A stretch of 64,000 nucleotides of DNA, from the NCBI RefSeq assembly GCF_009617895.1, contig NZ_BLAW01000001.1:2719001-2783000 (forward strand), written 5' to 3'. The position numbers were made by a program, and so were the translations under genes. Positions within the stretch are counted from its first letter, which is position 1. Each line of letters opens with the position of its first letter. The notes under the pieces were generated by a model. It did no database searches. It worked only from the letters and a program-made list of their open reading frames with translations, and was not told where the DNA came from. Shown piece after piece: positions 9,297 to 16,751 of this stretch. This stretch comes from Prolixibacter sp. SD074. Lineage in GTDB: Bacteria; Bacteroidota; Bacteroidia; Bacteroidales; Prolixibacteraceae.

Positions 9297-9346
9297 GATT
9301 TTTCAGTCTTTTTACCCCGGCCCGAAGGGGGGAAGACTGAAAAATC
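9297..9346. repeat. Large perfect inverted repeat
   Basis: Arms GATTTTTCAGTCTT (9297-9310) and AAGACTGAAAAATC (9333-9346) are perfect 14-bp complements around a 22-bp loop that is itself G/C-rich. It lies 38 bp after the acetyltransferase stop. It may terminate transcription or be a dispersed palindromic element; part of the arm (GATTTTTC) recurs near 9392. Confidence 0.7.
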
Positions 9347-9414
9347 GAGGGTTCCCTTTAGTCCCGAGAATTCGGGAAGGGTAAAAAAACTTGATTTTTC
9401 AAAGATCCAAATCG

Positions 9415-9444
9415 TTGCAGGAAACGAATTAACCAGGATATTTG
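9415..9444 (+). promoter_or_regulatory. Promoter of the patatin gene
   Basis: TTG at 9415-9417, 19 bp spacer, then GATATTTG at 9437-9444, one mismatch from the Bacteroidota -7 consensus. It lies 31 bp before the start codon at 9476. Confidence 0.5.
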
Positions 9445-9475
9445 CACAGCAAAGACCAACAAAAATTAATGAACG

Positions 9476-10288
9476 ATGACCAATAGAAAAGTTCGGTTCG
9501 GTGTAGCGCTCAGCGGTGGCGGCGCCCGTGGATTTGCGCACATTGGAGCATTGAAAGCGCTCGAAGAATACGGCCTGCAGCCCGACGTGATTTCCGGGAC
9601 GAGTATGGGCGCATTGGTGGGTGTTTTGTATGCTGCCGGTTATGCTCCTGAAGAAATTTCGGAGATGATTCGTCAGGAAAAGTTCTATAGACTGATTGAT
9701 ATCCGTCCGCGGAAAGGAGGGATTCTGAACCTGAAGAAAGTGCAGGATTTGCTGACCGGGAAGATTGAAAAGAACGACTTTTCAGCGCTAAAGAAGCCGT
9801 TTTATGTGTCGGTGGCGAACCTGAACAGCGGCGAGAACGAAGTGAGGTCTAGCGGGAAATTGTTCGAGTTCGTGATTGCGTCCTGTTCCATTCCGGTCAT
9901 CTTTGCGCCTCAGGTCATTGATGGGAAATCGTATGTCGATGGGGGACTTTTCAATAATCTTCCAACGGAAGCCATTTACGAAAAAGCGGATGTCGTGATT
10001 GGTGTGAACGTCAATCACAATTCGCCGGTGGAAGTGATTGGCGGGAGCCGCGAAATTGCCGAGCGTTGTTTTCAGCTGGGCATCGCGCAGAATGTGGAAA
10101 AGAGCCGGGAACTCTGCGATTATTTTGTCGACCCGCCCGAAACACGCCGGTTCGGGACGTTCGACTTCCCGCAAATCGACCGGATTATGGAAGTCGGTTA
10201 CCAGGAAGCCGTGCGGGTGCTGAAGGAGGAAATAATACCCGACGGCTGGCTTCCGGTAATGAGAGAGAAGTTGTCAGCAAAGCAGTAA
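9476..10288 (+). CDS. Patatin-like phospholipase family protein (RssA-like)
   Basis: A 270-residue serine hydrolase of the bacterial patatin family, expected to hydrolyse acyl esters of phospholipids or related lipids in the cytoplasm or at the inner membrane. Visible hallmarks are the oxyanion GGGARGF motif (residues 14-20), the nucleophile elbow GTSMG with Ser43, and DGG with Asp155 completing the Ser-Asp dyad. No signal peptide or barrel domain is present, so it is the short RssA-type form. It is monocistronic, with a promoter-like TTG-N19-GATATTTG upstream. Confidence 0.9.
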   Translation: MTNRKVRFGVALSGGGARGFAHIGALKALEEYGLQPDVISGTSMGALVGVLYAAGYAPEEISEMIRQEKFYRLIDIRPRKGGILNLKKVQDLLTGKIEKNDFSALKKPFYVSVANLNSGENEVRSSGKLFEFVIASCSIPVIFAPQVIDGKSYVDGGLFNNLPTEAIYEKADVVIGVNVNHNSPVEVIGGSREIAERCFQLGIAQNVEKSRELCDYFVDPPETRRFGTFDFPQIDRIMEVGYQEAVRVLKEEIIPDGWLPVMREKLSAKQ

Positions 10289-10468
10289 TACCCCAAACCC
10301 CTGAAGGGGCTTAAAGGTAGTGAAAGCTTGCAATTGCAGAGCGTTCATGTAATGAGGATAAAATTTTTGATATTTTGCTGAAGCCATCATCAAAGTGCTT
10401 AAGGAGGGTGTCCGAAAAGTCTGACTGCAAAATTAAATCTTACTAATTGTAACCGGGCCTTCCGTTTT

Positions 10469-10524
10469 ACCCCTCCAAAGCTCCCCTAAAGGGGCGGCTT
10501 AAGTCCCCTTTAGGGATTAGGGGT
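10469..10524. repeat. Nested palindromic intergenic repeat
   Basis: Outer arms ACCCCT (10469-10474) and AGGGGT (10519-10524) enclose CCCCTAAAGGGG and CCCCTTTAGGG. Related CCCCTGAAGGGG lies at about 10299-10310, and similar G/C palindromes occur near 16.8, 17.4 and 38.7-39.0 kb. This looks like a dispersed intergenic family. Just before it, around 10407-10425, is a GAGGGTGTCCGAAAAGT string that resembles an insertion-sequence end. Confidence 0.5.
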
Positions 10525-10562
10525 GCTTGATAAGGAATCAGTTCGACAAAAACCTTTCGGGA

Positions 10563-11831
10563 ATGAAAATATTCAAATTTGGTGGCGCCTCGGTGAAAGA
10601 TGCCGCGGCCATTCGTAACCTGGCAACCATATTGCAATCTTACCGCCAAGATGAGCTGGTGGTGGTGATATCCGCCATCGGGAAGACAACCAACGCGCTG
10701 GAAGAAGTGGTGCGCACCTATTTTTCGGGCGAGAAAGCCATGTGGAAGCATATCGAAACCATCAAATCGGAGCACTTTGCCATTATCGACGCGCTGTTCC
10801 CGGACCCGGAAAGCCCGGTGCGCAACGAGGTGAATGACTTGTTTGAGCGCCTGGCTGATAGTGTTTCTGTCCCGCCTTCGCTGAATTACGATTACGAATA
10901 CGACCAGGTTGTTTCGTTCGGGGAACTGCTGTCGACCCACATCGTGAGTGCGTACCTGAACGAGAATGGCTTTCCCTGCCGCTGGATGGATGCGCGGGGC
11001 TGCATCCGGACGGAAGATACCTGGAGGAAAGCGGTCATCGATTATGAACTTTCGGAAGAGTTGACAAAGGAAACCGTCGATTTCCAAGAGGAGAAATGCT
11101 ACCTCACGCAGGGTTTCATTGGGTCAACCACATCGAACCTGACGACTACGCTCGGGCGCGAAGGTTCCGACTTTACGGCGGCCATTTTCGGTCATCTGCT
11201 GAACGCCGAAAGTGTGACCATCTGGAAAGATGTGCCGGGTATCCTGAATGCCGACCCGCAATATTTCGATGCCACGCTGAAACTGGATCGGTTAACTTAC
11301 CGGGAAGCGGTGGAACTGACCTACTACGGTGCAAAGGTGATTCACCCCAAAACCATGAAGCCGCTGTTCGAAAAGAATATCCCGTTGTACGTGCGGTCGT
11401 TCCTGCAGGCCGGCGAAATCGGGACGGTGATTGGAGGCGAGATACATCCCGATGAGCAAACGCCCATCTTTGTGCTGAAACGAAACCAGGTGTTGCTGAC
11501 CATTTCGCCCAAAGATTTTTCCTTTATGGGCGAAGCCTCGATCGGTCACATTTACTCCATGCTGGCCGGTTACCAGATGGAAGTGAACATGGTACAGCAA
11601 TCGGCGCTGAGTTTGTCGGTGGCAGTGACCAAACCCGACCACGACTTTGAAACCCTGGTGGACGAACTGGAGGAAGATTTTGATGTGCGCTACAACAACG
11701 GCCTCGAACTGCTCACCATCCGCAACTACACCGATGCGGAAATCACGCGGCACACGTCAGGGCGCAGGATCTTTGTGGAGCAACGCAGCAGAAGGACCGC
11801 GAGGTTTTTGGTGAAGTTGGTTGTTTTGTGA
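10563..11831 (+). CDS. Aspartate kinase (monofunctional), altered C terminus
   Basis: A 422-residue aspartokinase catalysing ATP-dependent phosphorylation of L-aspartate, the first step towards lysine, threonine, methionine and diaminopimelate. The ATG at 10563 is preferred over an in-frame start at 10527 because the enzyme core begins at once with KIFKFGGASVK. Further family marks are GREGSDFTAA and the C-terminal regulatory ACT region (about residues 300-420). The last 105 bp homologous to a downstream copy end at 11817; after that the reading frame adds LVVL and stops, whereas the downstream copy would stop right after RFLVK. The C terminus therefore appears to have been rewritten by the insertion that brought in the neighbouring Abi gene. 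Confidence 0.92.
   Translation: MKIFKFGGASVKDAAAIRNLATILQSYRQDELVVVISAIGKTTNALEEVVRTYFSGEKAMWKHIETIKSEHFAIIDALFPDPESPVRNEVNDLFERLADSVSVPPSLNYDYEYDQVVSFGELLSTHIVSAYLNENGFPCRWMDARGCIRTEDTWRKAVIDYELSEELTKETVDFQEEKCYLTQGFIGSTTSNLTTTLGREGSDFTAAIFGHLLNAESVTIWKDVPGILNADPQYFDATLKLDRLTYREAVELTYYGAKVIHPKTMKPLFEKNIPLYVRSFLQAGEIGTVIGGEIHPDEQTPIFVLKRNQVLLTISPKDFSFMGEASIGHIYSMLAGYQMEVNMVQQSALSLSVAVTKPDHDFETLVDELEEDFDVRYNNGLELLTIRNYTDAEITRHTSGRRIFVEQRSRRTARFLVKLVVL
11713..11817 (+). repeat. Direct repeat copy 1: 3' end of aspartate kinase
   Basis: A 105-bp segment repeated at 12689-12793 with 104 identities. The single difference (A at 11793, C at 12769) is a synonymous arginine codon change. The two copies bound an 871-bp segment carrying one Abi gene. 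Confidence 0.95.
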
Positions 11832-11868
11832 CTATTTTGTTGCCTTTGGGAGGTATTGATCCTCATCG

Positions 11869-12552
11869 TTATAAGTCATCAATTCGTTGTACGATCTGAT
11901 TCACATGATCTATTCCATATAATAATGAAGCTTCATCTATTTGCATCCAATTAAACAAATCTTTGATTAGGCGATAGTTTTGTTTTGCATAGGTGGTATC
12001 AATGACTGGATTTCCTAATCTAAAGCAAACTGGTTCGTGATGGGCAATCCGGTTTCGTATTTTATTAATTCTCTCGAGTTCATTAAAAACATATCGGTGA
12101 TTGTACTGAACTGTTGGACTACTTGTTGGTTTAGCCGGGAAGATTTTTAACAAAGATTGGCCGCCGGAATAAAATTGAGGTTGTGAAAACAGGTACCTCC
12201 AAAAACCAAGATCCATTTCAGCAATTAATTTCGGATGAGAGTAGTTGTTATTTAGTTTTCTCAATTCTCTTCGAATAATAAGGGATGTTTTTCTACATTT
12301 TTGATTATCGAACATTCCATTCCTGCTTACCGAATTTTTTAACCACTCGCTTCCATGAATCGAAGAGTAGTGATAGTCTATTGCATTTCGCAATGCAATT
12401 TCAAAACAACTAATAATGGTGAATAATTCTTGAGAGAGTTTCAAATTCAAACGATATAACGTCATGGCCTTTCTGGAATCATTGGAACAGGCGACCATAT
12501 ACCGATTCATTCGAGGACGAGACATTATTCTCTCGAAGACACTGTATTTCAT
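11869..12552 (-). CDS. Abi-family HEPN protein (AbiD/AbiF-like, Abi_2)
   Basis: A 227-residue protein of the Abi_2 (AbiD/AbiF) group, whose members abort phage infection and contain a HEPN RNase fold. The signature is RNRIAHHEP at residues 166-174, an R-x4-H HEPN active-site motif; earlier parts FEIALRNAIDYHYS and the LGFWRYLFS segment also fit the family. Base composition is lower in G+C than the aspartate kinase gene beside it, indicating transfer. The gene is alone between two 105-bp copies of the aspartate kinase 3' end and points back towards that gene. A palindrome and a promoter-like element lie directly upstream on the opposite strand. Family membership is well supported; phage-defence activity is inferred. 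Confidence 0.85.
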   Translation of the reverse strand: MKYSVFERIMSRPRMNRYMVACSNDSRKAMTLYRLNLKLSQELFTIISCFEIALRNAIDYHYSSIHGSEWLKNSVSRNGMFDNQKCRKTSLIIRRELRKLNNNYSHPKLIAEMDLGFWRYLFSQPQFYSGGQSLLKIFPAKPTSSPTVQYNHRYVFNELERINKIRNRIAHHEPVCFRLGNPVIDTTYAKQNYRLIKDLFNWMQIDEASLLYGIDHVNQIVQRIDDL

Positions 12553-12563
12553 AGGTTAGGTTC

Positions 12564-12596
12564 TTGTAAAATACAAATATACGTGTTATATTTGTA
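12564..12596 (+). promoter_or_regulatory. Palindromic operator-like site and divergent promoter upstream of the Abi gene
   Basis: TACAAATATA (12572-12581) and TATATTTGTA (12587-12596) form a perfect 10-bp inverted repeat with a 5-bp spacer, 20 bp before the Abi start. Each arm contains TATATTTG, a perfect -7 consensus. On the plus strand TTG at 12564-12566 stands exactly 20 bp before it, completing a consensus promoter that fires away from the Abi gene. On the minus strand a matching -33 element is not seen. Confidence 0.55.
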
Positions 12597-12599
12597 CCA

Positions 12600-12645
12600 G
12601 ATTATTCCCAGTAGCCCCTGATTTTTCAAGCTATTGGGTTTTTGC
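12600..12645 (+). ncRNA. Candidate small RNA ending in a terminator hairpin
   Basis: The plus-strand promoter ending at 12594 would start a transcript near 12600. It runs at once into a hairpin with arms CCCAGTAGC (12607-12615) and GCTATTGGG (12630-12638, G-U pairs) followed by T-rich sequence to 12648. The product would be about 45 nt and divergent from the Abi gene. It is either a short regulatory RNA or simply an insulating terminator; no homology can be claimed. Confidence 0.3.
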
Positions 12646-12688
12646 TTTTATAGACCTACCAATTTAAATTTCTTACACATATTTTTAA

Positions 12689-12793
12689 TCACCATCCGCA
12701 ACTACACCGATGCGGAAATCACGCGGCACACGTCAGGGCGCAGGATCTTTGTGGAGCAACGCAGCAGACGGACCGCGAGGTTTTTGGTGAAGT
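12689..12793 (+). repeat. Direct repeat copy 2: detached 3' end of aspartate kinase
   Basis: This copy matches 11713-11817 at 104 of 105 positions. In the aspartate kinase frame it ends RFLVK followed by TAG at 12793-12795, which could be the original stop of that gene. It is not connected to a full kinase ORF. Immediately downstream begins the beheaded ORF at 12795. Confidence 0.95.
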
Positions 12794-12794
12794 A

Positions 12795-12887
12795 GCATTG
12801 GAGGTTGATGGTACGAATGTTCTCGAAGAAACCATACAAAACCTCGCAATTGAAATCGAACAAAAGTTTCCTAATGAGAATTCTTAG
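12795..12887 (+). pseudogene. C-terminal remnant of an unidentified ORF, convergent with the methyltransferase
   Basis: The frame ending with TAG at 12885-12887 encodes a plausible protein tail containing LEVDGTNVLEETIQNLAIE followed by a lysine/asparagine-rich end. No start codon or family N terminus lies upstream; the frame runs back into the aspartate kinase repeat, where it makes no sense. It overlaps the 3' end of the methyltransferase gene by 17 bp, tail to tail, the position a cognate restriction endonuclease gene often occupies. I infer a truncated restriction gene, but the fragment is too short to identify. Confidence 0.35.
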
Positions 12888-14115
12888 AATAATCATTTAA
12901 AAATCTAATAATAGAATAACCTATTTCTTTTGCCATGTTAACAGGAACAGCATTGCCAATTTGTTTATATTGCTGTGAAATAGAACCTGCGAACTGCCAA
13001 TCATCGGGAAAGGTTTGGATTCTGGCATATTCTCTTACAGTAAAAGGCCTCGTTTCATCTGGGTGGCACCGTTCTGTTTGTTTTTGTGCGGGACTACATG
13101 TTAGGGTTAAACTAGGCTCATCCCAACTCAGACGCCTTGCCATGCCTGTTTTCCCACCACCGAGATAAAAACTCCCCCCCATATATGATCTTTGAATTTC
13201 AGTTGGTAAATCTCGCCAATAACCACCTTCTGGAATTAAATCCATTACTTCCTTTTTTGATTTAGGATATTGCTGGCCTTCTGAACCAGGGACATCAGTA
13301 TTATACAATTCTCCTTTTTTCAGTGCATCTTTCAGGTTGTAAATTTTTTTGTAAGGCTTTGGGAAATCAAATAGCTCATGGTTAATATCTTTTCTTATCC
13401 CTACGATTAACACTCGTTCACGTTTTTGAGGTACTTTGTAAAAAATTGCTTTAATTAATCTTGGAGGTAAAACATTATAGCCAATCTCATTAAGTACTGA
13501 AATCATACCCTCAATAGTTCTACCACCGTCATGATTTAGTAATCCTCGTACATTTTCCCCAACACATATCGGAGGCATCGTTTCTTTTACAACTCTGGCA
13601 AATTCATAAAAGAGAGTCCCTCGTGCATCCTTAAAACCTAGTTTCTTGCCGGCATAGCTGAATGCTTGACAGGGAAAACCTCCTGTTACAATATCAACTT
13701 GACCTTTATATTTCTTAAAGGAAACATTTTTTACATCATCTTCGATTACATTCCAGTCTGGTCTATTTTTTCTTAATGTTTCTGCTGCCAAGTGGTCTAT
13801 CTCGTTTAAAGCAAGACATTTAACTCCGGCCTGTTCTAAACCTACCGCTAAACCACCTGCACCAGCAAATAATTCAATTGCATTGTATGGCTTATGAGCC
13901 TCAACAAAGTTGGTGTTTTCATCTGAGTGAAACAGAAAATCCAGTTCGTCGAATATTTTCAACTGGTCTTTTTTGTATAATCTGTAATTGCTCATCGGTT
14001 CACGGACGGCTGACAATTTTCCGTTCCTGTCCCAACGACGTAAAGTTTCTTTGCTCACTGACAGTAAATCTGCTACTTCTGATAATGTGTAGTACTCTTT
14101 CATTTCCATACCCAT
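12871..14115 (-). CDS. C5-cytosine DNA methyltransferase with N-terminal MerR-type HTH
   Basis: A 414-residue type II m5C methyltransferase. An N-terminal MerR-like helix-turn-helix (YYTLSEVADLLSVSKETLRR, within about the first 60 residues) precedes the catalytic domain, which shows motif I ELFAGAGGLAVG, motif IV GGFPCQAFS with the catalytic Cys149, ENVRGL (motif VI), QKRERVLIVG (motif VIII) and IGNAVPVNMA (motif X). The target-recognition part before RPFTVREYARIQTFPDDW is short; the specificity is not readable from sequence. ATGs at 14115, 14109 and 14103 are all possible starts. A divergent vsr gene follows after 88 bp. HTH-bearing methyltransferases often repress their own promoters, and paired palindromes lie in this gap. 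No intact endonuclease gene is adjacent. Confidence 0.92.
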   Translation of the reverse strand: MGMEMKEYYTLSEVADLLSVSKETLRRWDRNGKLSAVREPMSNYRLYKKDQLKIFDELDFLFHSDENTNFVEAHKPYNAIELFAGAGGLAVGLEQAGVKCLALNEIDHLAAETLRKNRPDWNVIEDDVKNVSFKKYKGQVDIVTGGFPCQAFSYAGKKLGFKDARGTLFYEFARVVKETMPPICVGENVRGLLNHDGGRTIEGMISVLNEIGYNVLPPRLIKAIFYKVPQKRERVLIVGIRKDINHELFDFPKPYKKIYNLKDALKKGELYNTDVPGSEGQQYPKSKKEVMDLIPEGGYWRDLPTEIQRSYMGGSFYLGGGKTGMARRLSWDEPSLTLTCSPAQKQTERCHPDETRPFTVREYARIQTFPDDWQFAGSISQQYKQIGNAVPVNMAKEIGYSIIRFLNDYSKNSH

Positions 14116-14137
14116 ATTAAACAAGATTATACATGGT

Positions 14138-14180
14138 TACAAATGAATTGTATTTTTTTATGAAATACAAGATATTTGTA
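14138..14180. promoter_or_regulatory. Paired TACAA-N5-TTGTA palindromes and vsr promoter
   Basis: Two copies of TACAA-N5-TTGTA lie at 14138-14152 and 14166-14180, 28 bp apart, in the divergent promoter region of the methyltransferase and vsr genes. A plus-strand promoter, TTG at 14148-14150, 20-bp spacer and GATATTTG at 14171-14178, is overlapped by one palindrome at each element. Binding of the methyltransferase HTH or another regulator here would control vsr directly. Confidence 0.55.
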
Positions 14181-14203
14181 GATAAATATCAAACAATTAT
14201 CAA

Positions 14204-14686
14204 GTGACTGATTACTCGCAAAATATAATTAAAGTCCCCCGATTTAACGAGGCAAGTGGTTTTTATACAACCAAGGAGCGCTCGAAGTTAATGAGTAAAA
14301 TAAAAAGTCAGGATACCAAACCTGAACAGAAACTTCGAAAGTTTTTATGGGGCATTGGTATTCGATATCGAAAAAATGTCAAAAAGATGCCAGGTACTCC
14401 TGATATTGTTATTTCTAAATACAAATTAGTAATTTTCGTAGACGGTGAATTCTGGCATGGCTTTAATTGGAAAGAAAAAAAGGAAAAGATAAAGTCTAAT
14501 AGGGCGTTTTGGATCCCTAAAATAGAACGAAACATGCAGCGTGATAGAATGAACGAAATCTTTTATATAAAGAAAGGATGGAAAGTCATGCGTTTCTGGG
14601 AGCACGAAATCAAAAAAGAGTTTAATGTTTGTGTTAGTAAAATACTCGACTACCTGGATGCTTTCCCAGATCATGAGAGCAGTTAA
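14204..14686 (+). CDS. vsr: Very short patch repair endonuclease Vsr
   Basis: A 160-residue Vsr endonuclease that nicks next to T:G mismatches produced by deamination of 5-methylcytosine. Family marks are RSKLMSKIKSQDTKPE, the RKNVKKMPGTPDIV segment with the catalytic aspartate, and VFVDGEFWHG-like IFVDGEFWHGFNW, followed by IERNMQRDR. The apparent start is a GTG at 14204, about 25 bp after the promoter's -7 element; an internal ATG at residue 30 would remove the beginning of the domain. Divergent pairing with a cytosine methyltransferase is the usual arrangement. Its A+T richness matches the methyltransferase and Abi genes and contrasts with the surrounding housekeeping genes. Confidence 0.9.
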   Translation: MTDYSQNIIKVPRFNEASGFYTTKERSKLMSKIKSQDTKPEQKLRKFLWGIGIRYRKNVKKMPGTPDIVISKYKLVIFVDGEFWHGFNWKEKKEKIKSNRAFWIPKIERNMQRDRMNEIFYIKKGWKVMRFWEHEIKKEFNVCVSKILDYLDAFPDHESS

Positions 14687-15395
14687 CCCTTAAAAAATAA
14701 GGGAATAAAATAAAAAATCCGCTGCAAAACGATATGAAAAATTTTATGTAAGTGGTTAAATGCCCCATTAGTCAGCTTCCTTAAAGACGTGATGCAAACG
14801 TATATAAATTCATTCATTCTGAACCGATTTTTCTATTTAAGCCGTTCTGATTTATTGATTTAAAAATGTATCTCAACTTTCAATTTTTGTTTCGAAAGTT
14901 TTCTATCCCCCTGGTTTCATCAAGCTACTAATTTGGCACTTTCCCCCTTCCTTTTCGTATAAACTTTTCAACACTTTCTGGTTAATAGTGAAATGTGAAG
15001 GCGGGAAAACCCCAATAAACAATGCCCATACCTTATCTTACTCAGCCAAAACCTGTTCTAAAACATAAGAAACGTTTTGTCTGAATTTTGTACATTCATA
15101 CAACGTTTTTGACGACGACAGACTCCCGTAAGGAAATTGTATTAACAAAACAGATATCCGGTTACGGCTACGATAAAGAAAAACATTCGGTAGAAAAATA
15201 AGTAGCGCCGGGAAACGATTCCCGTCAGGGGCCTGACTATCTGCCATTGGCTTAAACGAGATGTCGAACCTTAAATCCTAACCACTATGACCTGAATTGA
15301 AAAACAGAACCTGTCCACAAACGTAACGGTCCGGAAATTGGCGATGGCTTATCGCTCCCCATCATGACCGGTCGCCCGGTACACACTGAATTTTG
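14687..15395. other. Non-coding stretch between vsr and the 41-bp array
   Basis: About 700 bp with no convincing gene, RNA or strong terminator. The longest frame (minus strand, 15038-15247) has no recognisable composition or family. Composition shifts from A+T-rich on the left to more balanced near the array. Confidence 0.6.
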
Positions 15396-15831
15396 GGCCC
15401 CCGTGAGTTTGAGGGAGCCCATCAGCCGTCGATATTGGCCCCCATGACTTTTAGGGCGGTCAACCGGAGCAGATATCGTTCCTGAAAACTTTGAGTGCGG
15501 TTAATTGGAGCAGATATCGTTCCTGAAACGTTTGAGGGCGAACAACCCGTGTAGATCTCTAATCTGAAAACTTTTTGGGCGGTAAATTGCAACGAGATTG
15601 CTCCCTAAAAAGTTTTAGATCGGAAAATTCAACAGAAGTGCGCCCTAACGGTTTTTAGATCGAAAAAATACAGCGGGATTCCTCCCCAAAAATTTTTAGA
15701 TCGAAAAAATACAGTGGAGGAGCTCCCAAAAAGTTTTCAGATCGGAAAAATTCAACGGAAGTGCTCCCTAACGATTTTTAGATCGGGAAAAAACAACGGG
15801 CTAGGGCCCTAAAAGTTTTTAGATCGGGATT
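15396..15831 (+). repeat. Degenerate 41-bp tandem repeat array, about 10.6 units
   Basis: T-rich unit starts recur at about 15408, 15449, 15490, 15531, 15572, 15613, 15653, 15694, 15734, 15775 and 15816, that is every 41 bp with one 40-bp step. The conserved part of the right-hand units spans the unit junction and reads CTAAAAGTTTTTAGATCGG, itself partly palindromic (CTAAAA/TTTTAG), followed by an A-rich run and an AAC or ACAG step. A core of about 7 bp then differs from unit to unit before CTCCC or GCCC returns. Left-hand units belong to a diverged subfamily with GAGCAGATATCGTTCCTG. Because 41 is not a multiple of three, this is not a coding repeat. The array ends 160 bp before the DUF6261-like gene on the same strand. 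Confidence 0.9.
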
Positions 15832-15944
15832 CCGGTTCCGGCGTTGGCAAAAAACAAACTCAGCGTACAGGCCGACTGCCCAGTCATACAAACAGTAATA
15901 CATTCTCCCGATTGTGCCGCCGGCATAACCGATGTACTAACTCG

Positions 15945-15963
15945 CTCACCCTATAACGGTGAG
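15945..15963 (+). promoter_or_regulatory. Hairpin upstream of the DUF6261-like gene
   Basis: CTCACC (15945-15950) and GGTGAG (15958-15963) can pair around a 7-base loop, 28 bp before the ATG at 15992. It may be a leader structure; no promoter consensus is clear here. Confidence 0.35.
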
Positions 15964-15991
15964 TTATGTTTCACAATTCAAACCAAAAATC

Positions 15992-16729
15992 ATGAAAAAG
16001 TACATTTTTAAATCCCTGCTGACTGTTGACAATACGATTTACTTATCGGAAAACCTGATGCGGATAATTAAAGCGATACTGGAAACCGACAGCAAACTGA
16101 AAGGCCTGAGCGACAAACTAAAGGCTGTCTATGAGCGGATGGTCGCAAACAAGAAACGGAACAGCGCCAGCGCCCTGACGCAAAAGAAAGCTCAACTGGA
16201 TCAGCGCCGCGACCAGGGCTACATCTCGCTGCGCGACATCATTCACGGTATATCGCTGAGCCTGATTCCGGAGGATGCAGAGAAGGCGCTGTCGCTTTAC
16301 CGCGTTTTTGAGGCCGTGGGGACCACATCGTATTCGTCCGGCTACAAAGACCAAACAGCCTCGCTGTCGTCGCTGTTCTCGGAGCTCGACAAACCCGAGC
16401 AGCAGACCGCGTTAACGGATTTGGCCCTTCTGCCTTATTACGGGGCATTGAAAACGGCTGAAGACGATTTCCTGGAGATAGATAAACAAATGCTGGATGA
16501 ATCGACGGAGAATGAGCTGAACTACGAACCGGCCCAGGAGATCATGGTGGATATGGTTCCGGCCCTCACCGACCTGGTTGGCTACATGGAGCTGAGCAGC
16601 TCGTTCGACGCAGCCACCTACGGCGATGCCTTTAACCAGATGGTGACGGTGATTAACGAGGTGAACGCCACGGCCCGCGCCCGGCTCACCAATAACGAGA
16701 ATGATTCGGGAGAAGAAACCGAAAATTGA
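15992..16729 (+). CDS. DUF6261-like protein of unknown function
   Basis: A 245-residue protein, predicted mostly alpha-helical and acidic at the C terminus (ENDSGEETEN). The ATG at 15992 gives MKKYIFKSLLTVDNTIYLS; a GTG at 15959 would add 11 residues and overlaps the leader hairpin. The layout (an N-terminal leader helix, a RRDQGYISLRDIIHGISLS stretch, a LYRVFEAVGTTSYSSGYKDQ segment, then paired helices ending near ATARARL) resembles the DUF6261 family of Bacteroidota by memory of the pattern, which I hold at moderate confidence. There is no signal peptide, membrane segment or catalytic motif. It follows the 41-bp array directly and ends in a strong terminator, so array and gene may form one unit. 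Confidence 0.65.
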   Translation: MKKYIFKSLLTVDNTIYLSENLMRIIKAILETDSKLKGLSDKLKAVYERMVANKKRNSASALTQKKAQLDQRRDQGYISLRDIIHGISLSLIPEDAEKALSLYRVFEAVGTTSYSSGYKDQTASLSSLFSELDKPEQQTALTDLALLPYYGALKTAEDDFLEIDKQMLDESTENELNYEPAQEIMVDMVPALTDLVGYMELSSSFDAATYGDAFNQMVTVINEVNATARARLTNNENDSGEETEN

Positions 16730-16751
16730 TGGTACGAAGTATTCCGTTGAT

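Noticed and set aside
12702..12896. 64-codon minus-strand frame over repeat copy 2
   Set aside because: It reads antisense through the aspartate kinase repeat and has no family signal.
15038..15247. 69-codon minus-strand frame upstream of the 41-bp array
   Set aside because: No family resemblance, no promoter, and serine/leucine-rich composition like random translation.
15396..15831. CRISPR array
   Set aside because: The unit is 41 bp with gradual divergence, no separate constant repeat and spacer of normal length, and no cas genes nearby.
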